DNA from: Haberlea rhodopensis
Lineage: Eukaryota; Streptophyta; Magnoliopsida; Lamiales; Gesneriaceae
Reading direction: 5' to 3'
Assembly: GCA_907163345.1 (NCBI GenBank)
Contig: CAJQUN010000007.1
Location: 3,734,582 to 3,798,581 of the forward strand
Length of the DNA stretch: 64,000 bases
Below, in pieces: positions 1-11,160 of the stretch. Made by a program: the position numbers and the translations under genes. Positions within the stretch are counted from its first letter, which is position 1. The number at the start of each line of letters is the position of its first letter. The notes below the pieces were generated by a model. The model worked only from the letters and a program-made list of their open reading frames with translations. It searched no databases and was not told the DNA's origin.

Positions 1-227
1 CGGGTATAAATACCCCGGCCGAGCCCTTCATTTTTCATATCGAAGCAAAAATCACATATCATCATAGTTTCTTATCTTATTTTTATCGTTAAAATTGTTC
101 AATCTCCAATCTCAATTAACCACTCTCGAAGTATTTTTCAGGTAAAAATCTTGTTATATTATTGATTTTATCATATTGATTTTATAAATTTATTAATTAT
201 TTGTAAAATTTTATAAAATTTTCAGAG
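1..227 (+). promoter_or_regulatory. Core promoter and 5' leader of the MULE transposase gene, with a leader intron
   Basis: A TATA box (gtataaatac) lies at 4-13, almost at the window edge. The leader that follows has a plausible intron. The donor CAG/GTAAAA is at 141/142 and the acceptor TTTTCAG ends at 225, two bases before the ATG at 228. The intron is very A/T-rich, as in plants. Anything upstream of the TATA box, including the terminal inverted repeat of the element, is outside the window. Confidence 0.55.
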
Positions 228-2719
228 ATGTCGATTCAAATATTATTATATTGTGGAGGTAATATATTACAGGATTTGGATACCATTAGATATGATCGTG
301 GTCCAATAAGAGTTACCACAATATCTCGCACAATTAATTTTATGCAGTTGTTGACCGAAATATATAATATCACGGGCATCGATGGCAACCAGTTTCTTCT
401 GAAAATACATGTAAGACATATGTTTAGAGATTTTGCCGGGGTACGACAGACAATTTTGCCAATCGATAATGATTATAATTTAGCATGGCTATTGGATTCA
501 GAACAAGGTCTTAGTTGCTTGGAACTTTACATAGAAACGGAACAAAGAAACTATGATTATATTCCAGAAAATATAGATTGTTTGCCTGTAGTTGCAGAAG
601 GACCGACTGTCTCCTGTAGACACCACGATGACGATCCAATAGATGCTGATGTTATTGCTCCTGAGCCACTAGCAGACAGTTTCGCTGAATTGGGAAATGA
701 TATTCAGTCAGAACCAGATGATATTCCGTCCGAGGATGATGATGATGACGATGAGGTTGACATTTGTGTCATGTCAGAAACAATTGCAGATGAAGATGAA
801 GGGATCCCAATCACCCAGGAAGTGTCAGTTAATGTACCGGAGACAACCACGACAACTAGTCATGTCCTTTATCCAACAATTCCATTCTTCTCAATGACAC
901 ATCCTGAAGTATTTGCAGACTCAATAGACATTCCAACAGGTAAATGGGGGAGTTATTACGATTACTCCAAAGGGGAAATGCATGTAGATATGGTCTTCAA
1001 AAATAAAGCACATCTGCAGGCAGCTGTAAATGATTGCTCTGTACGTGTTGCAAAACGAGAGTACCGCGTTGTGAAAAGTACAAAAACATTGTGGAAAGTT
1101 GTGTGCAAACACAGTACAGAAGATGCACCTTGTAGATGGTACCTGCGCGCCTCGTTGAAGAAGAAAGTTGGATTATTCAAAATAAACAAATATGGAGGTT
1201 CTCACACATGCCTTTTGAGTGAGCTGTCTATCGATCATGCAAATTTAGACAAAAACATGATTGCTAGCTTGTTAGTGGGAATTGTTCGGCGTGATCCAGC
1301 TTTCGAGATAAAGTATGTAATTCAAACAGTCAAAGACAAATATGGATTTGAGATCTCTTATGCAAAAGGATGGTTTAGTTTGCGACGTGCTGTTGAGAAT
1401 GTGTATGGAACATGGGAGAGCTCCGTTCAGAAACTGCCTTACTATATGGGAGCTTTGCAAAAATGGAATCCCGGCACCGTCATTGAGTGGGTTCACATTG
1501 ACAATGCCAGACCAAGAGAAAAGACATTGAATTACGTGTTCTGGGCCTTCCGACCATGTGTAGAAGGATTTCAACATTGCCACCGGGTAATAAGCGTGGA
1601 TGGAACACATCTGTATACGAAATATCAACATAAGATGCTGATTGCCGTGGCAATGGACGCTAATAATCAAGTGTTACCTTTGGCATTTGCAATTGTTGAC
1701 GAAGAAAAGTTTCTGTCATGGAGATGGTTTTTGGAGATGATAAGCCAACATATTGTGAGAAGATCTGAGGGTGGTGCATGTTTGATTTCTGACCGTCATC
1801 CGGGCCTCATTGCAGCAGCCGATTGTATTCCTGACTTCAAATCACCGCGTGGAGTACATCGATTTTGTTTGAGACATGTTTGCTCAAACTTTAATAGTCG
1901 CTTCAAATCCGTTCATTTGAAAGACTTATGTTGGAGAGCGGGATCAGAAAATCAACTCAGAAAATTTGATCGCACAATGGAAGAGATAAAACTTATAGAG
2001 CCAAGGGCTTTTGATTACTTGAGTCGTATCGATAAGTGTCAATGGTCTCTTGCTCATGACGGAGGCTGGCGTTGTGGTATCATGACCACAAATATGTCAG
2101 AATGCATAAATGGAGTTTTGAAAGGTGCTCGTCGGCTTCCAATCACCGCCATTGTGCAATTAACTTTTGATCGTTGTGTACTATATTTTGTCGAACGGAT
2201 TAAGAAGATGGAGCGAATGATTGAAAATAATCAAGAATGGCCAGATTCGGTGTTGGAAAGATATGGTCGTGCCGACTATCATTCCATCCATCATGATGTC
2301 CAGATGTTCGATCGTAGACAGCTTACAGCTTCTGTTATCACAGGAGTACGACCAGGACGTGGGGTAACACCCATGTTGTGCATCTAAAATCAGGAGAATG
2401 TTCTTGTGGAAAATGGAAAGAGTTCGGAATACCTTGCTCACATGTGATCCAAGTTTGTCGAAAGTATGGCTTAAATGCTAAAACATTTGTCAATGCATAT
2501 TACAATATGAATGAATATTGGAGCACATATCAAGGGCGGTTCGAACCAATATGGGGGGAGGAGTATTGGGACACCCCATCTTTTGAGTTGTACCATAACT
2601 CCACTCTGCGAAAAACCAGAAGAGTGGGTCGAGATCGAACAACGCGCATTCAGAATGAGATGGACTGGCCAGAAGCCCGTGCAAGACGACAAATGGCTTC
2701 ATCTTCTCGAAATCAATAA
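228..2719 (+). CDS. Mutator-like (MULE/MuDR family) transposase, probably frameshifted before the SWIM zinc finger
   Basis: The first reading frame (228-2387, 719 aa) has a PB1-like N-terminal region, an acidic stretch at about residues 160-190, a MuDR-type DNA-binding domain at about 254-330 with spaced Cys/His (VCKHS...CRWYL...SHTC), and a MULE transposase domain. Candidate catalytic acids are D458 (SVDGTH), D522 (SDRHPG) and E625 (NMSECING). The frame ends early at 2387. A second frame (2378-2719) continues with a SWIM zinc finger (CSCGKWKEFGIPCSH), the normal C-terminal part of this family. In that second frame, HVVHLKSGECSCG reads straight in from upstream, so a one-base indel near the GGGG run at about 2358 probably split the gene. 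A short intron is the alternative. The nuclear enzyme would cut and paste its own element. It converges on the PMD gene that ends at 2899. Confidence 0.85.
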
Positions 2720-2898
2720 ATAATTTTATGTGTAATTTATTGTAAGTTTATTTTGTAAATGATTTTACGTTATTGTGAAAATTGGTTGTTTGTCTATCAC
2801 ACTATTTTAGTATATGTTTAATTGCTCACAAAACAACATTGTTCAGTATTTCAAAAAATATCAAATATCAAATATTTACAAGAGAAAGACAACAAATA

Positions 2899-5256
2899 TC
2901 ATCCACGACCACGACCACGACCACGAGGCCTCGTTTGTAAATGACCTCCGGTACCACAAGGAGGAGGAATGATCTCTCTTCGAACTCTCTGCCTCCTATC
3001 CGCTTGGTCATTCCTCTGTTGTGCCACAGGTACATCAGTAGGTGGTCGATATGGTGTGAACTGTGGAAATGCAACAGGTGATACATCAAAATCGAGGCCC
3101 GCAGATGTGGTATATGATTGTGCAAATTCATATCCCACATCTGTACCCCGCTGTGTGTACATCGGAGCATACGGAGTGAATGGTGAAGGATCATACATAT
3201 GTGGCTGCGGGGCATAATAACCAGTAAAAGATGTAGATGGACCTGCCCCATCTGCCGGTATAGGTGTATACGTAGATGGACCTGCCGCATCTGTCGAGAA
3301 AGGTGTATACATAGAAGGCACTGCGATATCAGTCTCGCTGAGTGCATGGACCGACTGTACTGGTTCTTCATCAGGCTCGTAAACTTCTTCGTCTGGTGGG
3401 AAGTTTCTGTCTCGTCGTTCACGAGCCACTTGCATCACATCCTGCGCTATTGCCCTATGATGATCTCTCATCGACTCCATATACGTGATAACAGATTCTC
3501 CCTCAGCAGGATAGCGGTCGCAACTAACACTTAACTGTTGCATCTGATCAAGCTGAAAAGTGAATAACAATAATTACATGTTCAATCTATAAATCCATAT
3601 GACATATTCTACAAAACAAAGTTTGAATATATTTACTTACCAAATGATGCCACGCTGGGCCGTCACCATGTTGGTATCCGGTCTGTACAAATTGCCTTTG
3701 ATGGCCAATATATCTGCGGGTGACTCGGTCATACCACTCACTATATCCAACCACTACTGCACAATATAGTGGTCTGTCCACACATAAATCACCTGCCATC
3801 TCCCATTTCTGTACGTATGCAATATGATGTGCACTCCAATCCCTGTTCATACTTCCTCTTCGGTCAACAGAATGCAATTTATCATCCCTTGATTGTGGAT
3901 ATGTGGGGATGTCTTGGAGCATTCCAAATTGACGAAGAACCCTATCAGGACGGTGCATCTCAACAATTTCATAACAAATTAATGGGCCGGCATATGTCCA
4001 TAACTGGTGGCTCAGATGCTCAGAACACTCATCAGGGTATGACTGCCAATTAAACTACAAATACAAAATTGGATTAAAATAATATAAACAACATTATTAA
4101 CTTTCATAACAAACACAACTAATATACTGCTTACTTGAGTTGATGGCTGCTCATCAAGAATGTCCCTAATGATACGTACAGAATGCCTCCCTGTTTCCTT
4201 GAACCTTAAATGCCATGTCCACCTGAAAAAAACACAATTACAAAATCTATAAATATATTTAAACATATAAAATAGCACAAAACATAATTACATTATTACC
4301 TTGCACCATATGGAGCAGCAGGTAAGATATTCTCCTCATTGATAATTATTGGGCCAATGTCGAATCTAGCATCACCCAGTTGAGGAGTTAAACCAGGTAA
4401 TCTTGACCATGCCCAAATCTAAAATATTATCAGGAATAATATAAGTTATTATGACGACAATAATATTTCAAACATTTGAAAAGTGTTAATGTAAAGGTTA
4501 CCTGTACGACCTGTAATGCACCACCGATCACTTTTTTCCCTCGATGAGGAAGTGCATAACTCACGGTACAAATATGCCAATGCGGCACTCCCCCAACTAT
4601 AATTACCAACTAAATGAATATTCTCTAACATATGTAAATATAATAACTTTACAGTATTGCCGGACGAATCAGGAAACAAAATTCCACCTAACATCAATAA
4701 CACACAGCCCCGAGTATAACGGACTACATCTTCTTCCGTACTGTGCTCAGTAAGAGCATTATTCACCAAATGATTGTTTATTGCAGATAAAAATAACTTT
4801 GCACCTTTAAAGTGTGCAGTATCCGGTATAAATCCCAAAAGCATATGGCAATATGCTTGCCAGTCAGGTATACTCCTATCATAATCAATACCGGATACTA
4901 CGTTACCATCTACTGGCAATGCCCATATAACTGCAATGTCTTGCAGTGTGATGGTCGCCTCTCCGGATCTAAGATGGAAAGTATGTGTTTCACGGCGCCA
5001 TCTCTCAGCTAAAGCCGTGATGAGGTGAAAGTCAAGTGTAATTCTACCAGACCTATAAACACCATAAAAACCAAAACTGCCCAACAATCTCGCAACACGA
5101 GTATCGAGGGGGCAAAGATCCCAAAACTACTTATCAGGGTTTCTGCCTCGAAGTGTAGAATCAATATCACCTGCCCAAACAGCTTCAGATCGATGACCTG
5201 ACTGCAATGATAGCAGATGACTGTCAATCGGTCCTGTTCATCTTTGTAAATCCATC
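2899..5256 (-). pseudogene. Plant mobile domain (PMD, MAIN-like) protein gene, transposon-associated, multi-exon and disrupted
   Basis: Five exons fit GT-AG rules on the minus strand: 5256-4502, 4418-4300, 4222-4135, 4054-3641 and 3552-2899. Together they encode about 675 residues. The first exon carries the PMD signature (GFYGVYRSGRITLDFHLITA, then ETHTFHLRSGEATITLQD). The next exons give IWAWSRLPGL, WTWHLRFKETGRH and a region reading FNWQSYPDE...QLWTYAGPL. The last exon is Pro/Tyr-rich and ends in an Arg/Gly tail (PRGRGRGRG) before the TGA at 2899-2901. PMD proteins occur both as host genes (MAIN/MAIL1) and inside transposons; their biochemistry is unclear. Three lesions are visible. TGA at 5240-5238 and TAG at 5129-5127 are in frame within the conserved N-terminal part. 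A one-base shift between about 4560 and 4540 separates RELC from GKKVIGGALQVVQ. The splice sites remain intact, so decay is recent. An additional first exon from an ATG at 5430 is possible but unproven. Confidence 0.85.
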
Positions 5257-5708
5257 CTGAAATATTACACAATAAATATCAATATAACAAAATATCAACA
5301 TGGCAACCACCACCCGCCCCTGCCGGTGACAACACAGCCGCCTCTGCCGGAGTGCCGCCGCCCAGCTGTGCCGGAGGAAAAAAATTCCGGCAAAAACTAA
5401 AAATTTGTAAATCATCTGGCGGTTTGCCATTATCTCGAAACTATAACTAATTTTTCAATAAAAACTACCAAACAACAAAATTTAAAAACAACCAACAACA
5501 TATTTCAAATTTTACAACTTTCAAAAATTTCGATTCAAACTTGTAATGTTACCTCAAATTCAAAAATGTTGAACAAGCAAGCTCCAGAAATGATAAATCA
5601 CGATGATTTTTTAATTTTTGCACAAGAATATGCAAAGATCTGCGATGAGAAGGAGGAAGAAATTCAGAAAAGGCGATGAGAAGTGAGGAAGAAGAAGAGG
5701 GCCGGCGA
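5257..5708 (-). other. 5' leader or first-exon region of the PMD gene
   Basis: This stretch lies between the PMD promoter and the first recognisable PMD exon. The acceptor at 5257-5258 (minus-strand ATATTTCAG) implies an upstream exon. An ATG at 5430 opens a short basic/hydrophobic frame, but I recognise no domain in it. A/G-rich sequence at 5640-5700 looks like an untranslated leader. Confidence 0.35.
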
Positions 5709-5828
5709 TTTATTTTTATACTGAAGACGCCATCCAAGATGGCGCCTTCAATTATTTTTTTTCAGATAAAAGAAGCCGCCATCTCAGATGGCGCCTTTAC
5801 CTGAAGGCGCCATCTGAGATGACGTTTT
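5709..5828 (-). promoter_or_regulatory. PMD gene promoter: TATA box preceded by three tandem near-palindromes
   Basis: Read on the minus strand, a TATA box (gtataaaaataaa, about 5709-5721) is directly preceded by three GC-rich dyads. They lie at 5723-5749 (arms gaagacgccatc / gatggcgccttc), 5772-5797 and 5803-5828. Each has 9-12 bp arms around a 2-4 bp centre with consensus GAAGGCGCCATC-n-GATGGCGCCTTC. They stand out from the A/T-rich surroundings. They could bind a transposase or regulator, form DNA cruciforms, or mark subterminal transposon sequence. Function is inferred only. Confidence 0.6.
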
Positions 5829-6635
5829 GGGTCATTTTAAAAACGATTTTAAATTTTGGATATTTTGTTAATTTTTTTTTTTCGATTAATTAGTTAAAAA
5901 ACCCGAGCACTTGGGTTTCATTTGTTGCCGAAGTTCTAGAGGGTTCCATCCCCAAAAGGAGATCGACGGCTGAGATTGATTGGAAAGTTCAAGAACAAAA
6001 AGGACCAAATAATCTTATCTACCTGCTTTGTCCACCACTCTTCAGTCTTCACACACTGCATAAACCCTCTTCCTCTTGTTTATTACATTCTTGAGCTACT
6101 TACATAAACCTAGCTTCTAAGTCTTCATTCATTTTCCGGTGAGCAATCTAATCGATTTTTTTTGGTAAATCCTTTCTGGGTTTTGAATTTTACAGATAGA
6201 CTGTTTTTAATCGCGGATTTTGCTATCTTGTGAAAATTTAGTCAGTGATAATAATGCGTGTGCTTTTTAAAATTCCGCTTACCTTGATGAAAACTGAGCA
6301 GGTCTAATATGGTATTCTTCAATTTCTCAATCAATGGAGTCTTGTGTCGTGTGACTGGAGCTTTTGAGAAGAGCTGCAATTATCGATAAATTGAATACTT
6401 ATTTTTTGTAATATCCGTTGTTTTAAGGATCTTTCGGCCATTTGCGTTTCATTTGGTCATTGTGAAGTTAAATTATGGACTAGCATGTGGGAACCTTCTT
6501 ATCTTGTCATTGCTTTGCATTGTTAAAACTTGCTGGTGTTATAATTGCAATTTTCTCGTGAACCATTAGAATCTGAGGTGTACATTCAGAAATAACATAT
6601 CTTCTACCCTGACCCATGTCATGTTTAAGGAGTAA
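5829..6635 (+). promoter_or_regulatory. Promoter, 5' UTR and leader intron of the chloroplast Cpn60 beta gene
   Basis: 5829-5940 is A/T-rich with no gene seen. CT-rich leader-like sequence begins at about 6025 and includes a telo-box-like aaaccct near 6062. A strong donor (TTTTCCG/GTGAGC, GT at 6139-6140) and a late acceptor (TTTAAG ending at 6629, or ATTCAG at about 6589) suggest a 5' UTR intron of about 0.45-0.5 kb, common in plant plastid-chaperonin genes. I see no unambiguous TATA box. Confidence 0.5.
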
Positions 6636-9600
6636 ATGGCTTCAACTTTCGCTTCTATTGGTTCCATAGCTGCTCCGGGCAGCCGGGTGATGGATGAAAA
6701 GCTCACAGGTTCATCTACTAGGTTGTCCTCTCTTGATTCCGTATCTTCTTGTTCATTTGGGAGGCAGAAGAGTCTTCTCCGGAAATCACGTTCTTTTCAA
6801 GTCACAGCTGCCGCAAAGGAACTGCATTTCAACAAGGATGGCTCAGCTATAAAGAAATTGCAGGTGAGTAGGTAAAGTTTTTGGTTGTCTAATTGAATAT
6901 GTCTTTTCGTGAATGGCTTATTGATGGTTATCTTGTTGTTAGATTGGTGTTAACAAACTTGCAGATCTAGTCGGCGTAACCCTTGGTCCAAAAGGAAGGA
7001 ATGTAGTCCTTGAGAGCAAGTATGGTGCCCCAAGAATTGTTAATGATGGAGTGACAGTGGCCAAAGAGGTACACGATTTATGCACATTTCTTCCAGCTTC
7101 AGTATATCTGATGTTATGGGATAGTAAATGATTGTGCTAGTTGGCCATGCTCTTCTTGATTTTTTGTGGATGCTCATGCAGGTTGAGTTAGAGGATCCTG
7201 TGGAGAACATTGGTGCTAAATTGGTGAGGCAAGCGGCTGCAAAGACTAATGACTTAGCCGGGGATGGAACGACAACATCTGTTGTTCTTGCTCAGGGTCT
7301 GATTGCTGAAGGTGTTAAGGTAGGCTTGATCATTTTATGTTTCTACGTCTCCTTGAGTATTTAAAATTGGACATTTGGACTTGATGAATTTTTTCTGCAC
7401 TTTTTTTCCGTGATTTCAGGTGGTAGCAGCTGGTGCCAATCCTGTCCTTATCACGAGAGGAATTGAAAAGACCGTCAAGGCCTTGGTATCTGAGCTGAAA
7501 TCAATGTCAAAAGAGGTAGTCTATGTTTGCGTTCTAGCAATATCAAACGATATCTGGGGGAGAACTTTCTTTGTTATAATCGCGGACAAGTCCATAGATG
7601 GCTGAATCATGAGTGCTATGATCAATGAAACGATTGATAACTTGCAGGTGGAAGATAGTGAGCTTGCAGACGTTGCTGCTGTGAGTGCTGGAAACAACTA
7701 TGAAGTAGGGAATATGATAGCTGAAGCATTGAGCAAAGTTGGTAGGAAGGGTGTTGTGACTCTTGAAGAGGGAAAAAGTGCAGAAAATAGTCTTTATGTT
7801 GTTGAAGGAATGCAGTTTGATCGTGGTTATATTTCTCCCTATTTTGTCACTGATAGTGAGAAAATGACCGTTGAATTTGAGAATTGCAAGGTAGGAATAA
7901 TGTAACTTTTTACAAGAAAGTTTTTTGATGTTCAAGAAGCTACCTAAACTTTTTCTTGCCTGACAATGGATTTTCTGTTGTAGTTATTATTGGTTGACAA
8001 GAAAATAACCAATGCAAGAGATCTCATAAATGTCCTGGAAGAAGCTATCAGAGGTGGGTATTCTATTCTAATAGTTGCTGAAGATATAGAACAAGAAGCT
8101 CTGGGAACTCTCGTTGTGAACAAACTAAGGGGAGCGCTGAAGGTTGCTGCTCTCAAAGCTCCTGGGTTTGGTGAAAGAAAGAGTCAGTATCTTGATGACA
8201 TTGCAATTTTGACTGGAGGTAACTTTACTTGATTTTCTTCTTTTCTTGTCTGCCTTATATATGCATATCTTTTTACCTATGTGTTCTCCTTTTTAATTAA
8301 TAAAGTTTATTCTTGATTCAGCAACGGTGATAAGGGATGAGATTGGGCTAACATTAGACAAGGCAGACAATGAAGTTTTGGGTCATGCTGCCAAGGTGGT
8401 ATTGACGAAGGACTACACTACAATAGTTGGTGATGGGAGCACTCAAGAAGCCGTTAATAAACGTGTTTCTCAGATTAGAAATCTTATCGAGGTGTGTCTT
8501 TGCCTTTCATGTGCGCAACTTTATGGACTTTGTTGAATGCTTGCTGAAATTTATTATATTTTGAGCAGGTGGCAGAGCAAGATTACGAAAAGGAAAAGCT
8601 GAATGAAAGAATTGCAAAGCTTTCTGGTGGTGTTGCTGTGATCCAGGTAATTTTTGATAAGAAAAGTTTGACCTAATTTATGTAAGAATGGTTGAATCAT
8701 ACCCTGGCAACATGATGTTCATAGTACAACTTTGACTTTTAGGTTGGAGCGCAGACAGAAACTGAACTGAAGGAGAAGAAACTCAGAGTAGAAGATGCTC
8801 TCAATGCAACGAAGGTAAGCAGGATGGATCAAGTTTGATTCTTATTCTTCGAGTTGCTAGCGGCGTGAGTGTGCTTCTATTATTAATTATTTAATTGATT
8901 TACAGGCAGCTGTTGAGGAAGGAATTGTTGTTGGAGGTGGATGTACATTGTTAAGACTTGCATCAAAAGTAGATGCTTTTAAGGAAACTCTTGAAAATGA
9001 TGAGGAGAAGGTAAGAATTCAATAATTTTACTGTTTGAGAACTATCATTCACAGGCACTTCACATATTATCTTGGGACGATGTTGGACTCATGCAGTACA
9101 CATGTAGTACACATGGATTCTTGGATACTTGTTGGTTATGTGTCCGATATGCCACGTGTTTCCATTATGCCCATGCCCTTGTCTGTCTCATGTCGTGTTC
9201 TTGTCCACGTGTTCTATTTTGAGAATTGATGTTGGATGATGCTAAATTTCATTGAAGGATGCCAATGGTATCACCGCTAGGATTTACATCATCCAGAAAG
9301 TTTTGCATTATGAGTTATTATATTTTTCTGGTTAATGAGTTCCCTTTATTTTGCAGGTTGGTGCAGACATTGTCAAAAGAGCTTTGAGTTATCCATTGAA
9401 GTTGATAGCCAAGAATGCTGGTGTTAATGGAAGTGTTGTTAGTGAGAAGGTACCTAAAATTGGAGTCTGATCAATGGATTAAGAAACAGGATTGTTTTCC
9501 TGGGATTTTTCATTAACACTTGCGTGCATATGGACACATGAACATATAGCCTTATATGTCACTTACCACAGCCAAACTCAGATTTGGTTCTTGGCGTGTG

Positions 9601-10477
9601 TTTCAGGTGCTAGCCAGTGACAATCCTAAATATGGGTACAATGCTGCTACTGGAAAATATGAAGATCTAATGGCTGCAGGGATTATAGATCCAACCAAGG
9701 TAAGATGTTTTACTCGATTGCTTTTACAAATCCAATCTTGTGTTTAGCAGCTACAATCAACTGAAGTAATCCTTCGTAAAAAACGAAGAGGAATCTAAAT
9801 TATCTGAAGATATAAAAACTTACTCAAGCTTAAGACACGCAATGGTGCTTTAAGAAAGTCCCAATATGGTGAATGATGTGATACATGTAATGACTGGTTG
9901 CTGTCTTCCTGACAAGGAAGATACAAGATATTGTTGTCCTTGATCTTGTGACATGTTTTTCCTGGAGTCCGGTATAGAATTATTAGAGCTGTGAATCAAG
10001 ATGTATGCAGCCAACCATTTGATCTATACCACAGTGGGTCTCAATTCTCATTGAGGCTCACATTTAGCTGATAATGCACCTCTCTTTCAACCAGCTGTTT
10101 TGTTTAACCTTTGGAAGGAGCCGTGATGTTGAATTATTGTTCTTCACACTTCCATGTGTTCTTTTCATGCCTCGGCTATCCTGAATGCGTCTTTTTTGAA
10201 GCTTGATGAATTTCCACTGATTATTTGATGTAGGTGGTCAGATGTTGCTTAGAACATGCGTCATCCGTGGCGAAGACGTTTTTGATGTCAGACTGCGTAG
10301 TTGTTGAGATAAAGGAGTCTGAGCCAGTTGCAACAGGGAGTCCAATGGACAATTCAGGTATATATTCTTAGTTGTGACAAACGCCTAAATAACTCCAGTA
10401 GATATTCATTCTTTACTGAAACATGTGAGGTCACTGAACTTTGTGCCTACCCTGTTTGTTCAGGATACGGTTACTAA
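6636..10477 (+). CDS. CPN60B: Chloroplast chaperonin-60 subunit beta (RuBisCO large-subunit-binding protein beta)
   Basis: Fourteen exons join in frame to 604 residues, close to the usual 600 for this family: 6636-6863, 6943-7068, 7182-7319, 7420-7515, 7648-7890, 7984-8218, 8322-8491, 8569-8646, 8743-8814, 8906-9010, 9357-9449, 9607-9699, 10234-10357 and 10464-10477. All introns are GT-AG. Residues 1 to about 55 are a Ser/Arg-rich chloroplast transit peptide, with the mature protein beginning near [12 protein letters not shown]. The nucleotide-binding signature TLGPKGRNV is in exon 2 and [10 protein letters not shown] is at about residues 142-151. The apical region includes [20 protein letters not shown], and the C-terminus is MDNSGYGY, typical of plastid beta subunits. 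The product forms hetero-oligomeric GroEL-like rings in the stroma that fold RuBisCO and other proteins using ATP and Cpn20/Cpn10. I see no disrupting mutation. Confidence in each exon edge is high because every junction keeps the conserved frame. Confidence 0.96.
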
Positions 10478-10720
10478 GCAAAACGAGCTTTGAGATCAGC
10501 TGATGGGTCTGTTTCCATCATCTTTAGAAGTAACAAGAATTTTGTGAAGTTTTATTTATGTAGCTCTGAAAATGTTCAGCGAGATAAGCTCTGCCGGAAC
10601 AGTAATTGTGTACTTACAGTTAGATGTGCAACGAAAGACTCGAGTCCATTTTGGTAACTCTTTTCTCCAATAAAGTATGATTTTATTCTTTAAAAGAGGC
10701 CATACCTTCAATTGTAGTTG
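10478..10720 (+). terminator. 3' UTR and polyadenylation signal of the Cpn60 beta gene
   Basis: Non-coding sequence after the TAA at 10475-10477 includes a canonical AATAAA at 10669-10674, then T-rich sequence, as expected for a plant poly(A) site about 200 bp after the stop codon. Confidence 0.6.
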
Positions 10721-11155
10721 TCAATGTTTTGGGCGTGAGTTGGTTAAATATTAAGTAAAATTATATTTGGAGTCCACTTATTACAGCATGAAATCTGAGC
10801 GTTACTCGTTAAGATGCTAAAGGGATCTCGTTTCCAGGGTTTCTAGGTGCAATAATGTGAGAGGACATAGTAGCTGTATTAGCAACTCCAGTTACCATTT
10901 AAGTGATAATAATAGGACGAGCAAAAGAATTCTTTATCTTCCACATATCGAAATAACTCATCATGACATGTCGATGTTGGGCAAGAAGTCATTCTAAATG
11001 ATCGACTCCCTTTATTTTTCTTTTGGGTAATCGATGCTTTGAATGATTAATCAGGAGTTGTCCTTGTATAATTTCAACCCCAAATAGTCAAGATATCATT
11101 CTTTTATTCAACTATTTATGGAACGGAGAGCAGTGCAAAAACCCGACTGCCAGCA
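10721..11155. other. Intergenic sequence, no feature recognised
   Basis: A/T-rich spacer between the chaperonin gene and the first Gypsy element. I see no open frame, RNA gene or repeat in it. Confidence 0.5.
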
Positions 11156-11160
11156 TGTTA

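Noticed and set aside
2868..3422. A 184-residue His/Met-rich minus-strand frame
   Set aside because: It is an out-of-frame shadow of the PMD last exon (2899-3552), whose frame shows the expected Pro/Tyr-rich tail and Arg/Gly end.
6636..10477. Mitochondrial Cpn60 or the plastid alpha subunit
   Set aside because: The Ser/Arg-rich plastid-type presequence, KELHFNKDG mature start and GYGY end match plastid beta subunits.
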